From an uncultured Chloracidobacterium sp. (lineage in GTDB: Bacteria; Acidobacteriota; Blastocatellia; Pyrinomonadales; Pyrinomonadaceae): a stretch of DNA of 64,000 nucleotides. The position numbers and the translations under genes are program-made. The notes under the pieces were generated by a model, which was given only the letters and a program-made list of their open reading frames with translations, made no database searches and was not told where the DNA came from. Numbering within the stretch: the first letter of the stretch is position 1; each line of letters begins with the position of its first letter. The stretch lies in NCBI GenBank assembly GCA_937941715.1, contig CALDGX010000205.1:1-64000 (forward strand), read 5' to 3'. Positions 25,801-33,419 of the stretch are shown in pieces.

Positions 25801-26391
25801 GCAAAGGTCGCCTATGGGTACTTTCCGTGTCAGTCCAGCGGCAATGACCTGATCATATATCACGATGATGAACGCACGGAGCGTATGCGGTTTACGTTCC
25901 CGCGGCAGCCGGTGGAGCAGCGCGGCGGCAAGAACCTTTGCCTGGCCGACTATTTTGCTTCAGTCGAATCGGGCAAAATCGATGTTGTCGCATTTGATCT
26001 GGTCACAATGGGACGTCGGGCGAGTGAGCACTCGGCTGAGCTTTTCAAAGCGGATAATTATACCGATTATCTTCTGTTTCACGGACTCTCAGTTGAGTCT
26101 GCCGAGGCTCTTGCCGAAATGTGGCACAAGCGCATCCGCGAGGAACTGGGGATCGCCGGTGGAGATGCGGCCGAATTGACCAAGCTGTTTCATCAGGGCT
26201 ATCAAGGATCAAGATATAGTTTCGGATATCCGGCATGTCCTGCTCTCGAGGATCAGGCAAAGCTATTTCAACTGCTCCCGGCGGCCGAGATCGGAGTCGA
26301 ACTCAGTGAGGAACTTCAACTTCACCCTGAACAATCGACATCAGCAATAATAGTTCACCACCCCGAGGCCAAGTACTTCAATGTAGAGTAG
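22831..26391 (+). CDS. metH: MetH, cobalamin-dependent methionine synthase
   Basis: Transfers a methyl group from methyl-THF to homocysteine via cobalamin. 1186 aa with all four modules: homocysteine-binding (zinc Cys in MNCGTGPRH and VGGCCGTSPEH, residues to about 320), pterin-binding (ILDVNVDFVGRDGV; about 340-610), B12 cap and binding (LPFVLQSAESMKAAVKF; DVHDIGKN with axial His731), and C-terminal AdoMet reactivation domain (KPAPFYG-like to GRRASEHS...GYPACPALEDQ). A low-complexity Ser/Ala/Asp linker sits between the last two. Start 22831 (MTAFLDLLKERIVVFDGAMG) matches family starts; GGAG lies at 22815-22818. Single gene, closed by a hairpin. Confidence 0.97.
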   Translation: MTAFLDLLKERIVVFDGAMGSNLQALDLSIDDWGGPNFENCSENLLYTRPDAIETVHRSFLDVGCDVIETNSFGGSEVVLAEFGIADKTYDVNKKAAELAKRLASDYWTYDKPRFVAGSIGPGTKLPTLGHITYPALKEAYREQVRGLIDGGSDILIVETCQDLLQTKAALAAIFEHFEKHKIKLPVIAQVTIEVFGTMLNGTEIGAALTALEPFPIDVIGMNCGTGPRHMTDSFRYLCENAPMAVSVLPNAGLPEVRDGAQYYDESPESFAEQVEHFARDFGANIVGGCCGTSPEHLRQVVERVGSLTPKQRNARLIPSASSIYFQQPYTQDASFLIVGERVNASGSKKMRDLLDSEDWDGLVNLAKSQEKEGAHILDVNVDFVGRDGVADMHQLASRLATAVKIPLMFDSTEWEKMEAGLEHAGGKSLLNSTNYEDGEERFLKVLDLAKRYGAGVVVGLIDEEGMARSFDAKVRIARRAYKQAVEYGIESHDIFFDPLALPISTGIEEDRRNAVETIDAIRQIREEMPEANIILGVSNISFGLNPAARVVLNSVFLHDCVEAGMNSAIVNASKILPLMRFSELEIETARDLIYDRRKFEGDICTYDPLGEFSNMFQGKTAQSIKPDISNLPIEEKLKHHIIDGERIGLEDSLKTALEKYDPLEIINDILLDGMKTVGELFGSGQMQLPFVLQSAESMKAAVKFLEPFMEKVEGTNKGVLVLATVKGDVHDIGKNLVDIILTNNGYKVVNLGIKQPIDDILRAWEESGGDAIGMSGLLVKSTLIMRDNLELMNERGVTVPVILGGAALNRRYVDQDLIPLYKGKLFYARDAFDGLHAMDEITRKSADEVAEQATGSVVPDPGTTPKAIVANPAAGGVDDEDLVGEDAKLGVEAARVSSRSSGDTSHTARSSVSQDVKIPKAPFYGAKVVEITDLTKVFDFINETALFKGQWQYKQGRSSMEEYQQVLQDTVFPKFTEIKAKAIRERLLEAKVAYGYFPCQSSGNDLIIYHDDERTERMRFTFPRQPVEQRGGKNLCLADYFASVESGKIDVVAFDLVTMGRRASEHSAELFKADNYTDYLLFHGLSVESAEALAEMWHKRIREELGIAGGDAAELTKLFHQGYQGSRYSFGYPACPALEDQAKLFQLLPAAEIGVELSEELQLHPEQSTSAIIVHHPEAKYFNVE

Positions 26392-26414
26392 TTTCGGGTA
26401 TTTCTGAGGTTCGG

Positions 26415-26450
26415 AAAAGCCGATTTTGCTGATTAGCAAAGTCGGCTTTT
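26415..26450 (+). terminator. Intrinsic terminator after metH
   Basis: Sixteen-base-pair stem (aaaagccga.. with ..tcggctttt, one T-G pair) and a GATT loop, 24 bases past the metH stop; the 3' arm ends in TTTT. Confidence 0.85.
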
Positions 26451-26502
26451 GAATTGTAGAATAAGGATTGCCGCTAATATTTCGATATTTTAAATCACTG
26501 AT

Positions 26503-27633
26503 ATGTCAAAAACTATATTCATTGCCGGCTCCGGCGGGATCGGCGAGGCAGCAGCACTTTTGCTGCGCGAATGGTGCGATTTCGATCTCACATTGATACT
26601 CGGCGACGTAAGTGAAGGGAGTCTGAAAAAGGCCGTCGATTTCGTCACTGCAAATTCGGATAAGACTAATCGGGTCGAAACCGTATTGATGCCGACCGAT
26701 GGCATTACCGATGAGATGAAGGCAGCGTTTGAGGCAGCTGACGTGCTGCTCGACTGTTCGCCGGGCGGCCAGGCTCCGCGAATGGCGCGGTTTGCGGTCG
26801 ACTACAAGATGCACTACGCAAATCTCACCGAGTATGTTGCCGAGACCGACCGGATCATCGAGATGGCCAAGGACGCTGAAACCGGCTTTATTCTTCAGAC
26901 CGGGCTTGCTCCGGGCTTTATCAACGTCAAGGCGATGGAACTCTATCACGAATTTGTCGCCAAATATGAGAATGAGTCGGTTGAACGGATCGGAATGAAG
27001 GTCGGGGCGTTGACGGCACATGCTCATGCCCCTCATTTTTATGGATTTACTTGGTCGCCGATCGGTGTAGCGACCGAGTATGTCAAGAATTCGCGTGTTA
27101 TCCGTGATCACTCGATCACTGAGTTGCCGGCACTGTCATCCCGCGAGGTGATAGTCATCGGTGCCCGTACGTACGAGGCGGACCTGACATCGGGCGGAGC
27201 GGCCGACCTGCCGGATTTCTTTGCCGGCAAGGCTCGCCAACTCGATTACAAGACGCTTCGGTACGTCGGCCATTATTCATGGGTCGAGTCGATCGTCGAG
27301 ACCTTGCCGAAAGACGATGACCTGCCTGATCGACTGCAGGATATGATGCTCCGGGCCGTTCCGTCGGTCGAGGATGATCTGGTGCTGGTACACGCTTCAG
27401 TTGACGGATTTGACTCCCAGGGCCGTCGCCGTATGATCGAAAAAGCCTACTTTGTCGAACCGCTCGAGATAAACGGCCATTGTCTGCGTGCGATCCAAAC
27501 AACGACCGCGGCTCCGCTATGCCAATCGGCGATGATGCTTCTGACCGGCGAACATAAAGGCGTAATACTTCAGAGTCAGATCGACCCGAAGGCATTCCTT
27601 GCCGGCAACTTCGTCGCCAAGGTTTATGGTTGA
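26503..27633 (+). CDS. Saccharopine dehydrogenase-family NAD(P)-binding protein
   Basis: 376 aa. N-terminal Rossmann motif FIAGSGGIGEAAALLL, then DVLLDCSPGG and LTEYVAETDRIIE, LQTGLAPGFINVKAMEL, typical of the LYS9-type saccharopine dehydrogenase/homospermidine-synthase-like group. The C-terminal domain (HAHAPHFYGFTWSP; TTTAAPLCQSAMMLL) matches the substrate domain. Substrate is uncertain: saccharopine, carboxynorspermidine or lysine-related. Stand-alone between two hairpins, so a monocistronic gene. No lysine-pathway partner nearby. Confidence 0.85.
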   Translation: MSKTIFIAGSGGIGEAAALLLREWCDFDLTLILGDVSEGSLKKAVDFVTANSDKTNRVETVLMPTDGITDEMKAAFEAADVLLDCSPGGQAPRMARFAVDYKMHYANLTEYVAETDRIIEMAKDAETGFILQTGLAPGFINVKAMELYHEFVAKYENESVERIGMKVGALTAHAHAPHFYGFTWSPIGVATEYVKNSRVIRDHSITELPALSSREVIVIGARTYEADLTSGGAADLPDFFAGKARQLDYKTLRYVGHYSWVESIVETLPKDDDLPDRLQDMMLRAVPSVEDDLVLVHASVDGFDSQGRRRMIEKAYFVEPLEINGHCLRAIQTTTAAPLCQSAMMLLTGEHKGVILQSQIDPKAFLAGNFVAKVYG

Positions 27634-27654
27634 TCACTTCGGGCAAAAGATAAA

Positions 27655-27685
27655 AAAGCGGGGCGGATATTATCCGCCCCGCTTT
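27655..27685. terminator. Bidirectional intrinsic terminator
   Basis: Fourteen-base-pair GC-rich perfect stem (27655-27668 with 27672-27685) with a 3-base loop, A-run before and T-rich tail after, between the convergent saccharopine-dehydrogenase-like and metzincin genes. Confidence 0.88.
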
Positions 27686-27705
27686 GTTTCGTTTAACTGA
27701 CCCGC

Positions 27706-30657
27706 CTAGGGAACATAGGCACTTGGCGTCGGGATGTCGGCCGCGATGCCAAAGGTCTGAATGAGGACGCCCGCCGTTGAACGGTTGACGTACCAGGTGA
27801 AGTTTGACGACCTGAAAACGGCGGCGTCGATCTTATTGTCGCCGTCGTAATCTCCCGGTGCGGGCGTATCGGAGCTCGTTCCGAACGCGAAGGCATAGAA
27901 TGTCAAATTCTCACTGCGGAGAACGTACCATTCGCCTGTCGACGGCCTGAAGAACGCCGCATCAGCCTTTCCGTCGCCGGTGAAATCACCCTGTACAGGC
28001 CGGTCGGTCGATGTGCCGAACGCATATGCGACAACGCCGGCGTCCGAACTACGTCTTATCCACCACTGGCCGGAGGCGGGCCGATAAATGGCGATGTCAG
28101 CCTTGCTGTCACCGTCAAAATCGCCAACGGCCGGTTTGTCGCCCGACGCTCCGAATCCGATGATGTCGGTACCGCCGGTCGATTTCTGGATGTACCAGGT
28201 GTTAGTTGACGGGCGGAACACGGCCGAATCCGTCTTGTTATCACCGTCATAGTCCGCCGGAACAGGCGTATCCGTGCTTGTGCCGAACGGGAACGCGAAG
28301 AACGAAAAATCCTCGCTGCGAAGAATGAACCACTGACCGGTTGACGGTCGCCAGAACGCGAAATCCGTCTTATTGTCGCCGGTGTAGTCGCCGGGCACAA
28401 TGCGGTCGGTTGACGTTCCAAACGCTGCGGCAGCGTTGCCGCCCGTCGACGATTTCAGGTACCACCATTCGCCCGGGCCCGGACGGAAAACCGAAAGGTC
28501 GGTCTTGTCGTCGCCGTCATAGTCGAACGGTGCCCTCAAGTTACTGGCCGTCGCGTTGACGTTGAAGTTGACGTCCGACATATCAAAAAAGATATTACCG
28601 GTCCCTTCGACCTTGATGCGTCCCTGAGTCGTGGTGACGTTCGGGATCGTGACCGTTTCAGAACCGTCATTCGGTGTGCTGGCGGTGATCGTCGTCGGGA
28701 ATGTCAGTCCGCCGTCCGTCGAGAACGAGATCTTGACGTTCGCGGCGCTTACCGGAGCGGCGTTTGTATTATTGACGCTCCATGTAATGGTCTGTGACGA
28801 ACCGCCGGCCCATGTGACCGCCGTATTTGGACCGGTTACGTTGAATGGCCCCGAGTTGCCGTCGACATTGACAGTTGCGGTTGCCGTATTGATACCGCCG
28901 CCCGCCGCGCGATTATCGCGGGCCACGACCTGAAATGTCATGGCACGTGTGATCGCGGACATCAATTCGCCGGTCAAACAGCCACCTGACGGGCATGACC
29001 CGGATGTCGAAGGCGGTACGTTGGCATTGTTGCGAATATACTGCAGCGAGGGGAAGTAGCGCGTCGGGTTCGTTGTCGGCAGATAGTTGCGGAACAGCGG
29101 ACGAGCAATACCGTCTGCATCGGAATTTGGCACCGTGGTTGCTGCACCGGTTCCGCCGCCGGCATTATACTGCTGCCAATCATAGGTGATAGTATCGCCG
29201 TTCGGATCGGTAGCCGCGGCCGTCAATGAAAACGGGGTCTGTTTTGGAATATTGTAGGTCGTGCCTGCCGGAATGGTGACGGTCGGCGGTGTATTGCCTG
29301 TCGCCGTCTGGGCGGAGCAGGCATTACCGTTATTCACCTGACTGAAGGCAACGATCACCTCAAGGCTGCGAACGTGCATCGTGTCGATACTGTTCGGGGC
29401 AAGGTCCTGATTGCCGCAGATGCCGGCGTAGCCCATGATCGTGACGCCGCTGCCGGGCTCAAACGCATTGGTACTGCTGCGGTTGCCGCCGCCGCAGTTG
29501 CTGACGTTGCCATTGAATGTGTGATTGGAACCCCACTGGTGGCCCATTTCGTGTGCGACATAGTCTATCGCAAAAGGATCGCCGACCGGATTTGGAAGTC
29601 CGGTTGTTCCGGCTCCCTTTGACGCTCCGCACGGCGAGTTAAGCTGAGCGACGCCGCCGCTGCCGGTCGTGAAGACGTGGCCGATATCATAGTTTGCCGA
29701 ACCGATAACGGTATCGAGGTTTCCGGTATTGACGTTGATGTCGCTCGACGAGTTTGCATACGGATCATTTCCGGCTGTGCAGGCCGATCCGCCCCCCGGC
29801 ACCGGACATGTGGTGTTGTTACCCGCGTAAACGATCAGGTTGTTATTTGCCACGACGACCATTCGAAGAGCGAGATCGCGTTCGTACACGCCATTCACCC
29901 GGTTCATGATCAGTACCTGAGCCGCCAGACATCCCGCCACAGTGTTACCGCCGACGGCGTTACAGTATTCGAAGTTTGCCGCGAGTGCCAGGCGGTATGT
30001 ACGGAGCGTGGTACCTGAAGTCACCTCCGGTGCCATCGACGTCATGAACTGTGTCGCGTCAAATTCGCCGGGTCGCATTGCCTGATCAAAATCCTTACCG
30101 ACAAATTCGCAAACAAATCGCGACATCGAGCGAGCTTCGCTTTTGCGATAGCTGATGTAGTTGTCCGTATCGCCGACCGAGTACGGGTCGATGACTACCG
30201 AGCCCCGCGGAGTAATGATATATGCATGAAACCCTGACGGCAGCATATCAAAACGCACCGTAGCGGTCGGGTCATCTATACCTTGTCCGCGATATGTCGC
30301 GGCCAACTCGGGGAATTTATCCGCAAGTCCCTGTTCGACGACCATAGAATGTTCAATACGAAACCGCTGGAACGATCCGTCCGGCATAGGGAGCGTCAGA
30401 ATAACTTCCGAGGGCTCACTCGAAAACTCTTCGGGAGCACTCGCAAGGATCTGTTTCACGATCGACTTGTTCAGACTAAATGCTCCATAGGAACGGATCT
30501 CGACCGGACGATTCGCTCCGGTGAGCCTGATCGGCGTGTCATCGATCTTGGTCCAAACACGATCGGACGAAACAGGTTCGACCGCGAAGGCCGAGGTTGT
30601 AAACAACACAAAAGCTGCCAGCATCAGCCAGGCATAACGGAATTTCATCATCTTCAT
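27706..30657 (-). CDS. Secreted reprolysin-like metzincin with FG-GAP-like repeats
   Basis: 983 aa. Signal peptide (to about residue 26, TSAFAVEP), a prodomain-like region (27-215), a zinc metzincin domain with His369-Glu370-x2-His373-x2-Gly-x2-His379 (HEMGHQWGSNHTF) and a Met-turn IMGYAGICG, a stretch with Ig/PKD-like strands, and six C-terminal repeats of about 45 residues with DxDGDxKxD calcium-loop motifs. Start ATG 30657 has GAGGTAG 10-17 bases upstream; a GTG at 30681 is less likely. The enzyme probably degrades extracellular proteins; repeats may form a beta-propeller. No partner genes. Confidence 0.85.
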   Translation of the reverse strand: MKMMKFRYAWLMLAAFVLFTTSAFAVEPVSSDRVWTKIDDTPIRLTGANRPVEIRSYGAFSLNKSIVKQILASAPEEFSSEPSEVILTLPMPDGSFQRFRIEHSMVVEQGLADKFPELAATYRGQGIDDPTATVRFDMLPSGFHAYIITPRGSVVIDPYSVGDTDNYISYRKSEARSMSRFVCEFVGKDFDQAMRPGEFDATQFMTSMAPEVTSGTTLRTYRLALAANFEYCNAVGGNTVAGCLAAQVLIMNRVNGVYERDLALRMVVVANNNLIVYAGNNTTCPVPGGGSACTAGNDPYANSSSDINVNTGNLDTVIGSANYDIGHVFTTGSGGVAQLNSPCGASKGAGTTGLPNPVGDPFAIDYVAHEMGHQWGSNHTFNGNVSNCGGGNRSSTNAFEPGSGVTIMGYAGICGNQDLAPNSIDTMHVRSLEVIVAFSQVNNGNACSAQTATGNTPPTVTIPAGTTYNIPKQTPFSLTAAATDPNGDTITYDWQQYNAGGGTGAATTVPNSDADGIARPLFRNYLPTTNPTRYFPSLQYIRNNANVPPSTSGSCPSGGCLTGELMSAITRAMTFQVVARDNRAAGGGINTATATVNVDGNSGPFNVTGPNTAVTWAGGSSQTITWSVNNTNAAPVSAANVKISFSTDGGLTFPTTITASTPNDGSETVTIPNVTTTQGRIKVEGTGNIFFDMSDVNFNVNATASNLRAPFDYDGDDKTDLSVFRPGPGEWWYLKSSTGGNAAAAFGTSTDRIVPGDYTGDNKTDFAFWRPSTGQWFILRSEDFSFFAFPFGTSTDTPVPADYDGDNKTDSAVFRPSTNTWYIQKSTGGTDIIGFGASGDKPAVGDFDGDSKADIAIYRPASGQWWIRRSSDAGVVAYAFGTSTDRPVQGDFTGDGKADAAFFRPSTGEWYVLRSENLTFYAFAFGTSSDTPAPGDYDGDNKIDAAVFRSSNFTWYVNRSTAGVLIQTFGIAADIPTPSAYVP
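27721..28524 (-). repeat. Six tandem FG-GAP/VCBS-like coding repeats in ABCABC order
   Basis: Six units of 45, 45, 44, 45, 45 and 44 codons. Units 1/4, 2/5 and 3/6 resemble each other most: for example FILRSEDFSFFAF with YVLRSENLTFYAF, and FRPSTNTWYIQKS with FRSSNFTWYVNRS. This indicates duplication of a three-unit block of 134 codons (28123-28524 copied to 27721-28122 or the reverse). Confidence 0.8.
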
Positions 30658-30863
30658 ATAAAAACTACCTCGAAGTCTCACAGTTGGTAAACTTACACCC
30701 GGAGGGATGTCGGCCGGTATGAACCGATTTCAACGGTGTCGTAATTTGCAGGGTCAAAATTGCTAATCGCAATATCGTATTCGAATTTGGCGAAAATGTC
30801 CACAAAAATCACGGTGTTTAGGTTTTTTGAGCGCCTCAAGGATGATAAACTTCAATTTTGTGT

Positions 30864-31745
30864 ATGACCCCGAATAGCGATCTATCAGGATTGGAAAGGT
30901 TGAACGGCGGCGAGATCGTCCCCCTCGTACCTGACGCTGACGAAATGGAGGCGATCGGGCCGATAGATCGCGCCGGGTTTTGGCTCACCCATCGCATGAA
31001 TCTTGGCCGCTGGAAAAGGCTCATGACATTTTGCCAGCGGCACATCGGGTCACTATGGATATATCTTGCGACGTACAATCTGATGAACGTCTTCGGGCTG
31101 GAGAATGTCGAAGAAGCCGACCCGAACGTTCCGTTGGTGCTGGTCGCGAATCACCGATCATTTTTCGATATGTACACCGTTTCGAGTGTGCTTTTTCGAC
31201 GCCTTAAGCGGCCGATAACGCTTTATTTTCCCGTACGGGCAAAGTTCTTTTACACAAGTCCGTTGGGATGGTTCGTAAATCTCGTAATGGGATGGTTCTC
31301 GATGTACCCGCCGTTCTTTCGCGAGGAACGCGAGGCCGTAAAGCGCGAGTTTGATAAGTACTCGATGCGGCGGCTAATTCAATTATGTACCAGTGGCAGC
31401 GGGCACATCATCGGGTTTCATCCTGAGGGTAAGCGCAATCTGCACGGCGGCCCGTATGACCTTCTGCCCGCTCAGCCGGGTATCGGAAAGGTGATCTATA
31501 CCGCTAAGCCTCAGGTGATACCCGTCTTTATTGCCGGGCTCGGCAACGATCTGCCAAAACAGATCCTCGGCAATTGGACCGGCGGAGAAAAGGTTAGGAT
31601 ATGGTTTTGCGAGAAGGTGGATCTCAGCGAGTATTACGCTAAATCAGATCGCCTCAGAACCCACAAAGAGATATCCGACCGTCTGATGGACCAGATCCGC
31701 GAACTCGGAGAGAAAGATCGGGCCCAATTTGGCGATCAAAAGTAA
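30864..31745 (+). CDS. Lysophospholipid acyltransferase family protein (PlsC-like)
   Basis: 293 aa. Acyltransferase block I is VANHRSFFDMYTVS (NHxxxxD), block III is FHPEGKRNLHGGPYDLLPAQ, with block IV near PVFIAGL. This family transfers acyl groups to lysophosphatidic acid or related lipids at the inner membrane. A hydrophobic segment follows the motif (WFVNLVMGWFSMYPPFF). The N-terminal 80 residues are extra relative to minimal PlsC. Its stop TAA overlaps the start of the transporter gene (TAATG), indicating coupling. Start ATG 30864; a TTG two codons upstream is possible. Specific acceptor unknown. Confidence 0.8.
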   Translation: MTPNSDLSGLERLNGGEIVPLVPDADEMEAIGPIDRAGFWLTHRMNLGRWKRLMTFCQRHIGSLWIYLATYNLMNVFGLENVEEADPNVPLVLVANHRSFFDMYTVSSVLFRRLKRPITLYFPVRAKFFYTSPLGWFVNLVMGWFSMYPPFFREEREAVKREFDKYSMRRLIQLCTSGSGHIIGFHPEGKRNLHGGPYDLLPAQPGIGKVIYTAKPQVIPVFIAGLGNDLPKQILGNWTGGEKVRIWFCEKVDLSEYYAKSDRLRTHKEISDRLMDQIRELGEKDRAQFGDQK

Positions 31746-33352
31746 TGCCCGAAAAGTACTCTAAGCAAATCGTTGACCGCGATACGCCGCGCTTGCTGAT
31801 GTCGTCACGCCGACGCTGGGCCGTAACAGTCGGGGTAATGACGGGTATGGCGATCGCCGCGCTCGAAGCGACCGTTGTCGGCACCGCGATGCCGACCGTG
31901 ATCGCCGTGCTTGGCGGCATCAGCTACTACAGTTGGGTCTTCTCAGCGTATCTGGTGACCTCGACCGTTACGGTTCCGGTCTGGGGTAAATTGTCTGATC
32001 TCTACGGCCGCCGCCTGCTTTACCAGCTCGGTATCGGAATATTTCTGATCGGTACGCTCCTTTCTGGGTTTGCCGGCTCGATGACACAATTGATCATTTT
32101 CCGGGCCATACAGGGGCTCGGTGCCGGAGCTCTGGTGCCGCTGGGGATGACGATCATCGGCGATATATTTACGCTCCGAGAGCGTGCCCGTATGCAAGCC
32201 TTTTTCAGCGGCGTCTGGGGTCTCTCGAGCATTGTCGGGCCCGTCATCGGCGGTTTTGTCACCGACCAGATATCTTGGCGATGGGTCTTTTTTATCAACG
32301 TTCCGATCGGCATCGCAGCCGCACTGATAATCGGCGTCGCGTTGAAGGAGCCGAAGCTTGAGGAAAAGCCGTCGATCGATTATTTGGGTGCGGCAACGCT
32401 GATGGGGGCGATCAGCCTTCTGATGCTGTCGTTGGTCGAGGGCGGGACCACTGTAGCGACACTGCTGGCCCCGTTGAACCTCCTGACGATCGCCGGCGGA
32501 CTGTTGTTGTTGGCCATGTTCGTCTTTTTCGAACTGCGGGCGGCCGATCCTATCATCCCGTTCAGGCTTTTCCGCGACCGGACGATCCTGGTCTCGATCA
32601 TCGCCGGATTTCTCGCCGGTATCGCAATGTTCGGCGGCATTTCCTTCATTCCGCTTTTTGCGCAGGGGGCTCTTGGGATGACCGCCACTCAGGCCGGGTC
32701 ACTGCTCACTCCGTTGATGTTGAGTTGGGTGTTGATGTCGATCATCGGCGGGCGTGTCCTTTTGAGGGTCGGTTTCCGGGTGATGGTCGTAACCGGATTT
32801 GTCGTGTTGACGTCCGGATTTCTCCTCATTTCAACGTTTCAGCGTGAAACACCGACGATTTGGCTTTACATCTATCTGGTGATGATCGGTTCAGGCCTTG
32901 GCCTTACGATGCTGACCCTGCTTATCGCTGTTCAGCAGGCCGTCGCTCGCACCCAACTTGGCGTCGCCACTTCGCTCAACCAATTTACGCGTGCGATCGG
33001 CGGAGCAATAGGTGTTGCGCTTATGGGAGCTGTTCTTACGGCCGGACTGGCAACTCAGCTACGTAACGCGGCAAAGGGAAGCGAGCACCTTCTTACGGCC
33101 GAACAGGCCGAGCGTTTTGCCGCCAACCCAAATGCCCTCATTGACCCTGCCGCGAAATCAAGCATTCCGCCAGATATTCTCTCGGTCCTACAGGGAGCGA
33201 TGGCCGCGGCGATGCATCCGGTGTTTTTGTTCGGTGCGGGGGTTTGTATTGTAGGGCTGATCGTTGTATTTTTTCTGCCCGGCAATCGTAGAACAGAGGA
33301 GTCGACCGATCCTAATGAAGGCCGCGGTGAACAGCCGTCATATTCGGAATAG
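31745..33352 (+). CDS. MFS transporter, DHA2-type (14 TM) drug/proton antiporter family
   Basis: 535 aa with about 14 hydrophobic segments. Seen: LEATVVGTAMPTVIAVLGG, the motif-A-like loop GKLSDLYGRRLLYQLGI, RAIQGLGAGALVPLGMTII and the antiporter motif C region GLSSIVGPVIGGFVTD with SWRWVFFINVPIG. These mark the EmrB/QacA subfamily that exports hydrophobic drugs or lipids. Start overlaps the acyltransferase stop by one base, so the pair is co-translated; transport of a lipid product is conceivable but not shown. The C-terminal tail is Glu/Ser-rich (TEESTDPNEGRGEQPSYSE). Confidence 0.9.
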   Translation: MPEKYSKQIVDRDTPRLLMSSRRRWAVTVGVMTGMAIAALEATVVGTAMPTVIAVLGGISYYSWVFSAYLVTSTVTVPVWGKLSDLYGRRLLYQLGIGIFLIGTLLSGFAGSMTQLIIFRAIQGLGAGALVPLGMTIIGDIFTLRERARMQAFFSGVWGLSSIVGPVIGGFVTDQISWRWVFFINVPIGIAAALIIGVALKEPKLEEKPSIDYLGAATLMGAISLLMLSLVEGGTTVATLLAPLNLLTIAGGLLLLAMFVFFELRAADPIIPFRLFRDRTILVSIIAGFLAGIAMFGGISFIPLFAQGALGMTATQAGSLLTPLMLSWVLMSIIGGRVLLRVGFRVMVVTGFVVLTSGFLLISTFQRETPTIWLYIYLVMIGSGLGLTMLTLLIAVQQAVARTQLGVATSLNQFTRAIGGAIGVALMGAVLTAGLATQLRNAAKGSEHLLTAEQAERFAANPNALIDPAAKSSIPPDILSVLQGAMAAAMHPVFLFGAGVCIVGLIVVFFLPGNRRTEESTDPNEGRGEQPSYSE

Positions 33353-33419
33353 CCGCGTTAGATATCGCCACGGCGTTCTTCACGGTTAGTCGTTCCGCGA
33401 GATATGCCGGATCAATGGG

